Under the pieces are notes generated by a model. The model searched no databases, was not told the origin of the DNA, and worked only from the letters and a program-made list of their open reading frames with translations. The translations under genes were made by a program, and so were the position numbers. A stretch of DNA of 50,279 nucleotides, taken from NCBI GenBank assembly GCA_948469815.1, contig CAOKMR010000008.1:1-50279 (forward strand). Reading direction: 5' to 3'. Source of the DNA: an uncultured Clostridiaceae bacterium (lineage in GTDB: Bacteria; Bacillota; Clostridia; TANB77; CAG-508). Below are positions 9,131 to 17,910 of the stretch, one piece after another; position 1 is the first letter of the stretch, and each line of letters starts with the position of its first letter.

Positions 9131-9232
9131 TTAGTCACAACAACATCTGTTACCACAACCGCAACAAAATAGTAGTAGGAATAGAATAATGAACCATAAA
9201 ATTTCACTATTATTTGAGCAACAATTGTTCAT
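9131..9232 (-). CDS. 33-residue Cys-rich membrane micropeptide
   Basis: ATG at 9232 on the minus strand follows ATAGGAGGTTG, a strong ribosome site. The product is MNNCCSNNSEILWFIILFLL + LFCCGCGNRCCCD: one hydrophobic helix flanked on both sides by Cys clusters (8 Cys in all). It has the same plan as the 45-residue peptide 87 bases downstream, so the two are probably a duplicated, co-transcribed pair. Function unknown. Confidence 0.68.
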   Translation of the reverse strand: MNNCCSNNSEILWFIILFLLLFCCGCGNRCCCD

Positions 9233-9331
9233 TTCTTACAACCTCCTATAAAAAATTGTTCTGCATTTCATTTGTTATGTTATATACTATTCATTTTAAA
9301 GAATTTGGTTACAAAATTGAAAAAGAATCAG

Positions 9332-9359
9332 TGCACATTGGGGACGTAAAAAATGTGCA
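9332..9359. other. Stem-loop in the gap before asd
   Basis: Perfect 8-bp stem TGCACATT/AATGTGCA around a GGGGACGT-containing loop. There is no T-tract, so it is not a convincing terminator. The rest of the 9233-9493 gap is A/T-rich sequence plus one GTAGGGGC repeat. Confidence 0.5.
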
Positions 9360-9418
9360 TAAATTGGAATAGGAAAATTTATAACATTTAATATAATAAT
9401 AAAATATTATGAACAAAT

Positions 9419-9442
9419 GTAGGGGCGCCATGTGGGCGTCCG
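9419..9442. repeat. GTAGGGGCGCC intergenic repeat
   Basis: GTAGGGGCGCCATGTGGGCG + TCCG, a member of the dispersed palindromic family, 51 bases before asd. Confidence 0.8.
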
Positions 9443-9493
9443 TGAAAAGGAGATGCAAATAATTTAAAAGAATTTTAGAAAGGGTGATAAATT

Positions 9494-10507
9494 ATGAGAG
9501 AGTATAAAATCGCAGTGGTAGGTGCAACAGGGGTAGTAGGCGAAATGATGAGAAAGGTATTAGAAGAAAAAGAACTTCCAATATCTGAATATGTATTTTT
9601 TGCATCAGAGAAATCTGCTGGAAAAAAGATAGTATTTATGAATAAAGAGTATGAGATTAAAGAATTAAAAGAAGATTCATTTGATGAAAAATTTGATTTT
9701 GCATTATTTTCTGCTGGAGGAGGAACATCTAAGAGATATTCACCAATAGCTGTAAGTAAAGGATGTATTGTAATAGATAATAGTAGTGCATTTAGAATGG
9801 ACGAAGATGTGCCATTAGTAGTACCAGAAGTAAATATAGAAGATGCAAAAAAACATCATGGTATAATAGCAAATCCAAACTGTTCTACAATTCAAGCAGT
9901 AGTAGCATTAAAACCATTAGAAGACAAATATAAGATAAAAAGAATAATATACTCTACATATCAAGCCGTTTCTGGAGCTGGAAAACATGGAATAAATGAT
10001 TTAGAAAATGGAATAAGAAATTCTGAGAATAAAAATAAATATGAATTAGAAAAATTCAAATATGAAATATTTAATAACTGTTTACCTCATATAGATGTAT
10101 TTTTGGATAATGGATATACAAAAGAAGAAGAAAAAATGATAAATGAAACAAGAAAGATTTTACATAGACCAGATTTAAAAATAACAGCAACAACAGTAAG
10201 AGTACCTGTAATGAACTCACATAGTGAGTCAATAAACATAGAATTTGAAAATAAATTTGATGATGATGAACTATTAGAAACATTAAAAAATTCAAAAGGA
10301 ATAATAGTTCAAGATGATATAAAAAATGAAATATATCCAATAGCAACAATTGCTTCAGGAACAGATGAAGTTTATGTTGGTAGAATAAGAAGAGATAACA
10401 GCATAGAAAATGGAATAAACCTTTGGGTAGTAGCAGACAATATAAGAAAAGGAGCAGCAACTAATGCAATACAAATAATGGAATATTTGATAGAGGTGCA
10501 AAGGTAA
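9494..10507 (+). CDS. asd: Aspartate-semialdehyde dehydrogenase
   Basis: Reduces aspartyl phosphate to aspartate semialdehyde, the branch point to lysine/diaminopimelate, threonine and methionine. The 337-residue product has the NADP-binding VVGATGVVGE at the N-terminus and catalytic Cys130 in ANPNCSTIQ, plus the substrate loop PVMNSHSESINIEFE. A site aaagggtga precedes ATG. It stands alone: no dapA/dapB or lysC follows. Confidence 0.95.
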   Translation: MREYKIAVVGATGVVGEMMRKVLEEKELPISEYVFFASEKSAGKKIVFMNKEYEIKELKEDSFDEKFDFALFSAGGGTSKRYSPIAVSKGCIVIDNSSAFRMDEDVPLVVPEVNIEDAKKHHGIIANPNCSTIQAVVALKPLEDKYKIKRIIYSTYQAVSGAGKHGINDLENGIRNSENKNKYELEKFKYEIFNNCLPHIDVFLDNGYTKEEEKMINETRKILHRPDLKITATTVRVPVMNSHSESINIEFENKFDDDELLETLKNSKGIIVQDDIKNEIYPIATIASGTDEVYVGRIRRDNSIENGINLWVVADNIRKGAATNAIQIMEYLIEVQR

Positions 10508-10578
10508 ATATTGATAATTACTTCTTTTTATGCTAATATAAAGTAAATAAAGATTATTAATATTATATCTAGGAAGGA

Positions 10579-12024
10579 ATGATTAAAATAGACGAAAAAT
10601 ATGATGTAATAATAGTTGGAGCAGGGCCAAGTGGTGCATTTACTGCATATGAATTAATACAATTAGGATTGAACAAAAATAAAAAGATATTAATAATAGA
10701 ACAAGGAAAAAGAGTAGAAAATAGAAATTGTCCAATAGAAAAAACAGGCAAATGTGTAAAATGTAAGCCATATTGTAATATAACAAGTGGTTTTTCAGGA
10801 GCAGGAGCTTTTTCAGATGGAAAGTTAACTTTACCTAACAAAGATGATGACCACATAGAGGTTGGAGGAAGTCTACAAGAATATTTAGGAGTAGAGAAAA
10901 CAAAAGAATTAATGTTTTATGCAGATGACATATACCTAAAATTTGGAGCGGATACAAAAGTAGAGGGACTAGAAAACTTAGAGGAAATTAAAAAAATTTC
11001 AGATAGAGCAAAAGAAAACGGAATATTATTATGTAATTGCCCAATAAGACATTTAGGTACAGAAAAGAGTCAAGAGCTATATAAAAAAATAGAAGAATAT
11101 TTATTAGAAAACAATATACAAATAATGTTTGAGACAAATGTAAAAGACTTAATAATTGAAAATAGTCATGCAAAAGGTGTAGTAATAGAGAAATCAGGGC
11201 ATACAGGAGAAACAAAAAAGATATATTCAGAAAATATAGTTTTAGGAATTGGAAGAAAAGGTGCAGAATGGCTCGCAACAATGTGTGATAAACACTCAAT
11301 TGAAAATAGAGCAGGAGTAGTAGATATTGGAGTTAGATATGAACTACCAGATGAAGTAATGAAAGATGTAAATAAATATATGTATGAAGGAAAATTTGTT
11401 GGGTATTTACCACCATATGGAGACAAAGTAAGAACATTCTGTCAAAATCCAAGTGGATTTGTAGCAAATGAAGTATATGACAACAATTTAACATTAGTAA
11501 ATGGACATGCATATAAAGATAGAAAAAGCACAAACACAAATTTAGCATTACTTGCATCACACCATTTCAATAATCCATTCAAAGAGCCAATAAAATATGG
11601 AATGAATATTGCAGAAAATGCAAATCAATTAGGAAAAGGAAATATATTAGTACAAAGACTAGGAGATATATTAGAAGGAAAAAGAACATGGCAAGAAGAG
11701 TTAGAAAAAAACAGTGTTATTCCAACACTAAAAACAGCAATAGCAGGAGACATTACATATGCAATAGGATATAGGACAATGGTAGATATACTAGAATTTA
11801 TAAAAGCAATGGACAAAGTAATACCAGGATTTGCCAATCCAGACAATCTACTATATGCAGCAGAAATAAAATTTTATTCAAACCAATTAATAATAGATAA
11901 TAATTTTAAAACAAGTGTAGAAGGATTATATTCAATAGGAGATGGAGGGGGATTAACACGAGGTCTAATAATGGCTTCCGCAAGCGGAATACAAATGGCA
12001 CATGTATTAGCAGAAAATGCATAA
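10579..12024 (+). CDS. FAD-dependent dehydrogenase (COG2509-type)
   Basis: Flavoprotein of 481 residues. It has an N-terminal dinucleotide-binding motif DVIIVGAGPSGAFTAYE, a Cys cluster NCPIEKTGKCVKCKPYC at about residues 50-66, the FSGAGAFSDGKL segment typical of this uncharacterised clostridial dehydrogenase family, and a C-terminal FAD site with YSIGDGGGLTRG. Substrate unknown. The start is odd: ATG 10579 lies inside the ribosome site (aggaaggaATG). In nusA and pgi the same leader, GGAATGATTAA, is followed a few bases later by the true ATG; here the equivalent codon is ATA (10588). Confidence 0.85.
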   Translation: MIKIDEKYDVIIVGAGPSGAFTAYELIQLGLNKNKKILIIEQGKRVENRNCPIEKTGKCVKCKPYCNITSGFSGAGAFSDGKLTLPNKDDDHIEVGGSLQEYLGVEKTKELMFYADDIYLKFGADTKVEGLENLEEIKKISDRAKENGILLCNCPIRHLGTEKSQELYKKIEEYLLENNIQIMFETNVKDLIIENSHAKGVVIEKSGHTGETKKIYSENIVLGIGRKGAEWLATMCDKHSIENRAGVVDIGVRYELPDEVMKDVNKYMYEGKFVGYLPPYGDKVRTFCQNPSGFVANEVYDNNLTLVNGHAYKDRKSTNTNLALLASHHFNNPFKEPIKYGMNIAENANQLGKGNILVQRLGDILEGKRTWQEELEKNSVIPTLKTAIAGDITYAIGYRTMVDILEFIKAMDKVIPGFANPDNLLYAAEIKFYSNQLIIDNNFKTSVEGLYSIGDGGGLTRGLIMASASGIQMAHVLAENA

Positions 12025-12030
12025 AATGTT

Positions 12031-12054
12031 GTAGGGGCGCCCTTTGGGCGTCCG
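12031..12054. repeat. GTAGGGGCGCC intergenic repeat
   Basis: GTAGGGGCGCCCTTTGGGCG + TCCG, identical over its length to the copy at 17213-17236. Confidence 0.85.
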
Positions 12055-12082
12055 TTTGGTTAAAAAATTATTCTCAAAACTA

Positions 12083-12111
12083 TTGACAACTACGGAAATA
12101 GATAGTATAAT
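12083..12111 (+). promoter_or_regulatory. Consensus sigma-A promoter of the rimP-nusA-infB operon
   Basis: TTGACA (12083-12088), exactly 17 bases, TATAAT (12106-12111): a perfect match to consensus. Transcription would start near 12118, about 140 bases upstream of rimP. Confidence 0.88.
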
Positions 12112-12136
12112 AATTTCATACAAAATGAGAATACAG

Positions 12137-12163
12137 AAAGGGTGGAAGCAAATTCCACCCTTT
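12137..12163 (+). promoter_or_regulatory. 5' leader hairpin of the nusA operon
   Basis: Perfect 10-bp stem AAAGGGTGGA/TCCACCCTTT with a 7-base loop, about 20 bases after the predicted transcription start. The GGGTGGAA string recalls a T-box, but there is no room for stem I and no ACCGCG, so I do not call one. It may be a 5' stabiliser or an attenuation/autoregulation element. Confidence 0.55.
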
Positions 12164-12258
12164 GATTATGAATATAAAAGTAAAAGGAAGTAGTAGCATT
12201 TTGAGAAATCCGTAAGACATATAAAATAGTGCTATTTTATTCAAAGGAGGATTATATA

Positions 12259-12712
12259 TTGGCAAATATTGAAGAAAAAGTTGAAACTCTCATTTTTCCT
12301 AAGATTAAAGAACTTGGATATGAATTATATGATGTAGAGTATTCTAAAGAAGGGAAAGATTATTTCTTAAGAATATTCATAGACAGTGAAAAACGGAATA
12401 GATTTAAATGACTGTGAAAAAGTTAATAATGGTATAAATGATATTTTAGACAAAGCAGACTATATAAAAGAGCAATATTTTTTAGAAATCTCATCTCCAG
12501 GAGTTGAAAGAGTTTTAAGAAAAGAAAGACATTTAGAGGAAAATATAGGCAAAAAAATTACAATAAATTTATTTAAGCCAATAAACAATCAAAAGCAAAT
12601 AGAAGGAATATTAAATAAATATGATGATAATAAAATTTACTTACAACAAGAAGAAATAGTAGAGATAGAAAGAAAAAATATATCTTTAATAAAGCTCAAA
12701 TTTGAATGGTAA
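12259..12712 (+). pseudogene. rimP: Ribosome maturation factor RimP, one-base frameshift
   Basis: RimP assists 30S subunit maturation. The start is TTG 12259 with aaaggagg 8 bases upstream (MANIEEKVETLIFPKIKELG). The first frame runs to ...RIFIDSEK and hits a stop at 12411; the rest (GIDLNDCEKVNNGINDILD... FLEISSPGVERVL...) is in the next frame, to 12712. Dropping one A from the run of five A at 12388-12394 rejoins SENGIDLNDCEKV, the usual RimP sequence. Homopolymer position and an otherwise intact gene suggest sequencing error; a +1 recoding site cannot be excluded. It is the first gene of the operon with nusA and infB. Confidence 0.9.
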
Positions 12713-12734
12713 TAAAGAAAGGAATGATTAAGAA

Positions 12735-13841
12735 ATGAAAGCTATAGATAATAAAGAACTAGAACAAGCATTAATTTTATTAGAAAAAGAGAAAGGAATA
12801 GAAAAAAAATACTTATTAGAATCCATTGAAACAGCATTAGTTACAGCATATAAAAGAAACTATGATTCAAGTGACAATGTTAAAGTAACATTAGATGAAA
12901 TAACAGGAGAAACACATATATATTCAGTAAAAGAAGTAGTAAAAGATATGGAAGATCCAATATTGCAAATTTCTATGAAAGAAGCACAAAAAATTAATCC
13001 AGCAGTTCTAGAAGGAGAAACAGTAGATATAGAGATAATTCCAAAAAACTTTGGAAGAATAGCAGCACAAACAGCAAAACAAGTTATCATTCAGAAATTG
13101 AGAGAAGCAGAAAGAAACCTAGTATTTGGAGAATTTAATGAAAGAAAAGGAGAAATTCTATCAGGAATAGTGCAAAAAGCAGATACAGGAGTAATAATAG
13201 TTGACTTAGGAAAACTCGAAGGAATTATGCCTAAAAAAGAGCAAATACCAACAGAAAGTTATAGTGTAAATGATAAAATAAAAGGATATGTAGTAGATGT
13301 AGTAAGAGGAAACAAAGGAAATCCACAAGTTATAATATCAAGAGCGTCAGGAGATTTTGTAAAAAAATTATTCCAATTAGAAATACCAGAAATATACGAA
13401 GGATTAATAGAGGTAAAAAGTGTAGCCAGAGACCCAGGAAATAGGTGTAAAGTAGCAGTAGCATCAGCAGATGAAAATATAGATCCAGTTGGTTCATGTG
13501 TTGGACAAAAAGGTGTAAGAATTCAAAATATAATAAATGAATTAGCAGGAGAAAAAATAGATGTTATTGAATGGAATGAAGACCCATCAATATTTATAGC
13601 ATCAGCTCTATTACCAGCACAAGTAATGGCAGTTGATATTCAAGAAGAAGAAAAACAAGCAAGAGTAATAGTAAAAGATGACCAATTATCACTTGCAATA
13701 GGAAAAACTGGTCAAAACGCTAGACTAGCGGCAAGACTTACAGGGTGGAAAATAGATATAAAATCAGAAACACAATTTAGAGAAATGCTAGCAAATATGC
13801 AAGAAGATGAAGAAAATGAAGAACAAAGTGAAGAAGAATAG
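12735..13841 (+). CDS. nusA: Transcription termination/antitermination factor NusA
   Basis: RNA polymerase-bound factor controlling pausing, termination and antitermination. The 368-residue product has the N-terminal polymerase-binding domain (1-125), an S1 domain (about 133-200, GEILSGIVQKADTGVIIVDL) and two KH domains (DPVGSCVGQKGVRIQNI and LSLAIGKTGQNARLAARLTG), then a short acidic tail. It lacks the C-terminal acidic repeats of proteobacterial NusA, as is normal in Bacillota. ATG follows the aaaggaatgattaagaa leader. Confidence 0.97.
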   Translation: MKAIDNKELEQALILLEKEKGIEKKYLLESIETALVTAYKRNYDSSDNVKVTLDEITGETHIYSVKEVVKDMEDPILQISMKEAQKINPAVLEGETVDIEIIPKNFGRIAAQTAKQVIIQKLREAERNLVFGEFNERKGEILSGIVQKADTGVIIVDLGKLEGIMPKKEQIPTESYSVNDKIKGYVVDVVRGNKGNPQVIISRASGDFVKKLFQLEIPEIYEGLIEVKSVARDPGNRCKVAVASADENIDPVGSCVGQKGVRIQNIINELAGEKIDVIEWNEDPSIFIASALLPAQVMAVDIQEEEKQARVIVKDDQLSLAIGKTGQNARLAARLTGWKIDIKSETQFREMLANMQEDEENEEQSEEE

Positions 13842-13861
13842 AATCTCAAGGGGGAAAATCT

Positions 13862-14215
13862 TTGAATATAAAAGCCAAGGGGGCATACCAGAAGAGAAAA
13901 GTACTAGGTATGCTTGGAATATCTGCTAAAGCAGGAAAAATAGTTTGCGGAAATGATGCAACAATTGAGGAGATAGGAAAGCATAGAGTAAAATTAGTAA
14001 TTGTTGCAGAAAATGCGTCGGAAAGAACTAAGAAAAATATCAAAGGCATTTGTGACAAAAACAATATACCAATATTAGAATTTGGAGATATTGATGAAAT
14101 AAGCCAAACTATAGGAAAAAGTAATAAAGCAATTATAGGAATAAAATCGAAGAGCTTATCAGAAGAAATTGAAAAGCTTATTAAAGAATTTGGGGGTGAT
14201 TTGCTATATGGATAA
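13862..14215 (+). CDS. ylxQ: L7Ae-family ribosomal protein YlxQ
   Basis: RNA-binding protein of the L7Ae/L30e family, 117 residues, with [18 protein letters not shown] and [16 protein letters not shown] as in YlxQ/RplGA. It is read from TTG 13862, 6 bases after an AAGGGGGA site. It overlaps infB by 8 bases (translational coupling). In most Bacillota ylxR lies between nusA and ylxQ; here the 20-base gap leaves no room, so ylxR is missing from the operon. Confidence 0.88.
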   Translation: MNIKAKGAYQKRKVLGMLGISAKAGKIVCGNDATIEEIGKHRVKLVIVAENASERTKKNIKGICDKNNIPILEFGDIDEISQTIGKSNKAIIGIKSKSLSEEIEKLIKEFGGDLLYG

Positions 14216-17201
14216 AATAAAAATACATGAATTAGCAAAACAATTAGGGGTAGCAAGTAAAGAGATTGTATCAATAGCAAATGAATTAGGAGCAAATGTT
14301 AAAAACCATTTAAGCACTATTGATGAGCAAATGGTAAAAAAAATTAAAAATAAATTTAGTAAGGAAATGAAAAGTCAAAGTATGGATAATAAAGAGAAAA
14401 AAACAAATACACAAGAAAAGAAACAAGATGAAAATGCACCAGTAATCATCAGGAGAGCAGTAATAATTTCAGAAGAAGAGGAAAGTAATAAAGAAGATAA
14501 TGTTACTGTTGAGAAAATTAAGAAAGAAGCTGGAAAAGTTGTAGAGAGAAAGAATAATAATTACAACATTGTATATAGAAATAAACCAACAAAACCTATG
14601 ACAGTGAGTGAACTTTTTGGATTAAATAAAAAGAAAAAAGTGGATACAGTTACACAAGAAGAAGTAAAAAAAGAAGTAGATAAAACAGAAAAAATAAAAT
14701 TAGTACCTGAAGTTAAAGAAGAGAAGAAAGAAATAGAGCCCCCAAAAGTTTCTGAAGAACATAAAGAAATTGTAACAAAGAAGACTACTGAAAATATTCA
14801 TAAAAACATGAACAACGAGAAAAATTTTGAGAGAAATAATAGTAGAAATTATGCAAACAGAAACAATAGAAACTTTGATAAAAACAACAATGATAGAAGA
14901 AACCAAAGTAGTGGATTTAATAGAAATAACAATTACCAAGATCGAAACAATAACAATCAAAGCTATGGAAACAGGAACAATAGCAGAAATTTTGATAGAA
15001 ATGGAAGCAATACTGGAAATAGATATCAAAATAATGGTTTCAATAGAAATAATAATTATAATAGGACCAATAATAATAACGGATTTAGAAATAATAGAGC
15101 ACTTGATGAAAAAGGAATTGAAAAAAATATAAAAAATATCATGGAGACAGATTTTGGAGAAAAAGAAATTACTAGAGAGTATAATAAAAACAAGCAAAAA
15201 ACAATTAAAACAGATGAGACAAAAGCTAAAAAGAATGCTAAATCAAGAAAAATCAATGGTAATGAAAACTTTGATAGTGGAAAACTAAAAGATTTAAAAC
15301 AGACAAATAGATTATCAAACATGTTTGATGACCAAGAAGGCGGAATGCTAGATTATTACGATCTAAGTAAGAGAAGAGAGAAGAAAAACAAGAAGAAAAA
15401 CAGTAATCAAGAAGAAAGAAACAAACAAAAAATCTTTGAGCTAACAGAAATAACAATACCAGAATCAATTACAGTAAAAGATTTAGCAGTAGAAATGAAA
15501 AAAACATCAGGAGACGTTATAAAAAAATTATTAAATTATGGAATAATGGCAACAATAAATAATGATATTGATTTTGATACAGCATTCTTAATAGCAGGAG
15601 AATTTGGAATAACAGCAAAGAAAAAAGAAATAATAACAGATGAGGAAATACTATTTGATGATACAGAAGATAAACCAGAAGAAATGATAACACGTCCACC
15701 AGTTATAGTAGTTATGGGTCATGTAGACCATGGTAAAACATCACTTCTAGACGCTATTAGACAAACTAATGTAATAGAAGGAGAAGCAGGTGGAATTACC
15801 CAAAAAATAGGTGCTTATAAAGTAATGGTTAATGGTAGAGAAATAACATTTTTAGACACGCCAGGACATGAAGCATTTACTGGAATGAGAGCAAGAGGAG
15901 CACAAGTAACAGATATTGCAATATTAGTAGTTGCAGCAAATGATGGAGTAATGCCTCAAACTGTTGAAGCCATAAACCACGCAAAATCAGCAGGAATTCC
16001 TATAATAGTTGCAATTAATAAAATTGATGTAGAAGGTGCTAATCCACAAAAAGTAAAAGAAGAATTAATGAAATATGAGTTAGTACCAGAAGAATGGGGA
16101 GGAAACACAGTATTTGTTGAAATTTCAGCAAAGAAAAGAATAAACATAGATGGATTACTAGAAATGGTATTATTAGTAGCAGATATGCAAGAATTAAAAG
16201 CAAACCCTAATAAACAATCTAAAGGTACTGTAATAGAAGCAAGACTAGACAAAACTAGAGGACCACTTGCAACAATGCTTGTACAACGTGGTACATTAGA
16301 TACGGGTGACATGATAGTAGTTGGTTCTGTAATTGGTAAAATTAAAGCAATGACAAATGAATATGGAAAGAAAGTAAAGAAAGCTGGACCATCAACACCA
16401 GTAGAAGTTTTAGGATTAACAGAGGTACCAGAGGCAGGAGAAATTTTCTATGAAGTAGATGATGAAAAAACAGCAAAACACTTAATAGAAAAGAGAAAAC
16501 GTCAAGCGAGAGAAAAATCAATAAATTCAATTTCAAAATTATCATTAAACGACTTATTTAGCCAAATTGAAAAAGGAAAGCTAAAAGAATTAAACTTAAT
16601 AGTAAAAGCAGACTTACAAGGTTCAGTAGAAGCAGTACAATCAAGTTTAGAAAAGTTATCTAATGAAGAAGTAAAAGTAAAAGTAATACATGCAAACGTT
16701 GGTGGAGTAACAGAATCAGATGTAACCTTAGCAAAAGTTGCACATGCAATTATCATAGCATTTAATGTAAGACCAGAGCCACTAGCAAAAATAGCAGCAG
16801 AAAAAGAAGAAATTGAAATAAAGACATATTCAGTAATATACAATGCAATTGAAGATGTAAAAGATGCCATGACAGGAATGTTAGATCCAAAATTCGAAGA
16901 AAAAGTAATAGGAAATGCAGAAATTCGTCAAATATTCAAAGTAAGCTCATTAGGCTCAATTGCAGGATGTTATGTAACAAGTGGAAAAATAGAACGTCAT
17001 GCAGGAGTAAGAGTAATAAGAGACAATGTAGTAATACATGAAGGAAAACTAGAATCGCTAAAAAGATTCAAAGACGACGTAAAAGAAGTAACAGAAGGAT
17101 ATGAATGCGGACTACAAATAGAAAAATATAATGATATTATAGAAGGAGATACATTAGAAATTTTCAAAATGGAAGAAACCAAAAAGAGTCTTGGTAAATA
17201 A
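14208..17201 (+). CDS. infB: Translation initiation factor IF-2
   Basis: GTPase that places fMet-tRNA on the 30S subunit. I start at ATG 14208 ([15 protein letters not shown]), with GGGGGTGA upstream; the frame is open to 14169. The product has 997 residues: IF2_N module at the start, a long linker, a second IF2_N (about 410-460, [20 protein letters not shown]), G domain with GHVDHGKT (504-511), DTPGHE and NKID (604-607), then domains II-IV. The linker at about 205-300 is almost purely Asn/Arg with Ser, Tyr, Phe and Gly (NRNN repeats), unusual in composition. Confidence 0.97.
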   Translation: MDKIKIHELAKQLGVASKEIVSIANELGANVKNHLSTIDEQMVKKIKNKFSKEMKSQSMDNKEKKTNTQEKKQDENAPVIIRRAVIISEEEESNKEDNVTVEKIKKEAGKVVERKNNNYNIVYRNKPTKPMTVSELFGLNKKKKVDTVTQEEVKKEVDKTEKIKLVPEVKEEKKEIEPPKVSEEHKEIVTKKTTENIHKNMNNEKNFERNNSRNYANRNNRNFDKNNNDRRNQSSGFNRNNNYQDRNNNNQSYGNRNNSRNFDRNGSNTGNRYQNNGFNRNNNYNRTNNNNGFRNNRALDEKGIEKNIKNIMETDFGEKEITREYNKNKQKTIKTDETKAKKNAKSRKINGNENFDSGKLKDLKQTNRLSNMFDDQEGGMLDYYDLSKRREKKNKKKNSNQEERNKQKIFELTEITIPESITVKDLAVEMKKTSGDVIKKLLNYGIMATINNDIDFDTAFLIAGEFGITAKKKEIITDEEILFDDTEDKPEEMITRPPVIVVMGHVDHGKTSLLDAIRQTNVIEGEAGGITQKIGAYKVMVNGREITFLDTPGHEAFTGMRARGAQVTDIAILVVAANDGVMPQTVEAINHAKSAGIPIIVAINKIDVEGANPQKVKEELMKYELVPEEWGGNTVFVEISAKKRINIDGLLEMVLLVADMQELKANPNKQSKGTVIEARLDKTRGPLATMLVQRGTLDTGDMIVVGSVIGKIKAMTNEYGKKVKKAGPSTPVEVLGLTEVPEAGEIFYEVDDEKTAKHLIEKRKRQAREKSINSISKLSLNDLFSQIEKGKLKELNLIVKADLQGSVEAVQSSLEKLSNEEVKVKVIHANVGGVTESDVTLAKVAHAIIIAFNVRPEPLAKIAAEKEEIEIKTYSVIYNAIEDVKDAMTGMLDPKFEEKVIGNAEIRQIFKVSSLGSIAGCYVTSGKIERHAGVRVIRDNVVIHEGKLESLKRFKDDVKEVTEGYECGLQIEKYNDIIEGDTLEIFKMEETKKSLGK

Positions 17202-17212
17202 GCGAATGAAAT

Positions 17213-17236
17213 GTAGGGGCGCCCTTTGGGCGTCCG
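17213..17236. repeat. GTAGGGGCGCC intergenic repeat
   Basis: Same 24 bases as the copy at 12031-12054, 11 bases after the infB stop. Confidence 0.85.
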
Positions 17237-17250
17237 CCTCAAGAGGTCAA

Positions 17251-17427
17251 TACATTCATAATTAATAAATTCTCGAAATTCTATCCCTCTCAATTTCGGA
17301 GAGAATGTAATAATTTCAATTACAGCGCCCTCTCGACAGGCTCGAGATTCCCTATAATTGAAATTATAACATTTTCTAACCTCAATTTCACTCAAATAAT
17401 TTCTCAAATTTATTAATTATGAATGTA
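17251..17427. repeat. 177-bp imperfect palindrome between infB and rbfA
   Basis: The outer arms 17251-17271 and 17407-17427 are a perfect 21-bp inverted repeat (TACATTCATAATTAATAAAT + T). Further pairing inside includes ATAATTTCAATTA/TAATTGAAATTAT around a GC-richer centre with CTCTCGACAGGCTCGAGA. It contains no credible ORF. Size and design suggest a MITE-like or REP-type mobile palindrome inserted in the operon. Confidence 0.75.
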
Positions 17428-17489
17428 GTATAGATGCGTCTATATTTACAAAATATAATAAAATTTAACTATAATGAAAGGAAACAAAC

Positions 17490-17861
17490 ATGAATAAAAA
17501 TTCAAATAGACTAGGTCGTATAGATGAGGAATTAAAAAAAGAAATAAGCAATATAATATCATATGACCTAAAAAACCCTAACATAACAGGGCTAATAAGT
17601 GTAACAAAAGCAAAAATTACGCCAGACTTAAAATATGCGCAAATATATGTTAGCATATTAAACTCAAAAGACACAAAAGAAACTTTATCAGCACTAAAAA
17701 AATCATCAGGATTTGTCAGAACAGAAGTTGCTAAAAGGATAAACCTAAGAATAACACCAGAAATAATATTTGTATTAGATGATTCAATAGAATATGGAGA
17801 AAGAATTGACAAAATTTTAAAAGAAATATTACCCGAGAAACCTAAAAACAAAGATGAATAA
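17490..17861 (+). CDS. rbfA: Ribosome-binding factor A
   Basis: Small KH-fold protein (123 residues) needed for late 30S maturation and cold adaptation. It begins NRLGRIDEELKKEISNIIS and carries DLKYAQIYVSIL and LRITPEIIFVLDDSIEYG, all typical. aatgaaagga precedes ATG. It follows the palindrome after infB, the usual gene order. Confidence 0.95.
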   Translation: MNKNSNRLGRIDEELKKEISNIISYDLKNPNITGLISVTKAKITPDLKYAQIYVSILNSKDTKETLSALKKSSGFVRTEVAKRINLRITPEIIFVLDDSIEYGERIDKILKEILPEKPKNKDE

Positions 17862-17865
17862 ATAT

Positions 17866-17881
17866 AGGGGCAAATGCCCCT
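17866..17881. repeat. Short GGGGCA hairpin
   Basis: AGGGGCA AA TGCCCCT: perfect 7-bp stem with a 2-base loop, directly after rbfA. It looks like a minimal member of the intergenic repeat family. Confidence 0.6.
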
Positions 17882-17910
17882 TCTAAATATCATATAAAAG
17901 GAGAATAACA

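Noticed and set aside
12137-12163. T-box-like GGGTGGAA string before rimP
   Set aside because: Predicted transcript leaves about 20 bases upstream, so no stem I, and the ACCGCG part is missing.
14700-15197. Minus-strand 165-codon ORF opposite infB
   Set aside because: It is the reverse reading of the Asn/Arg-rich linker; the Ile/Ser-rich product is a composition artefact.
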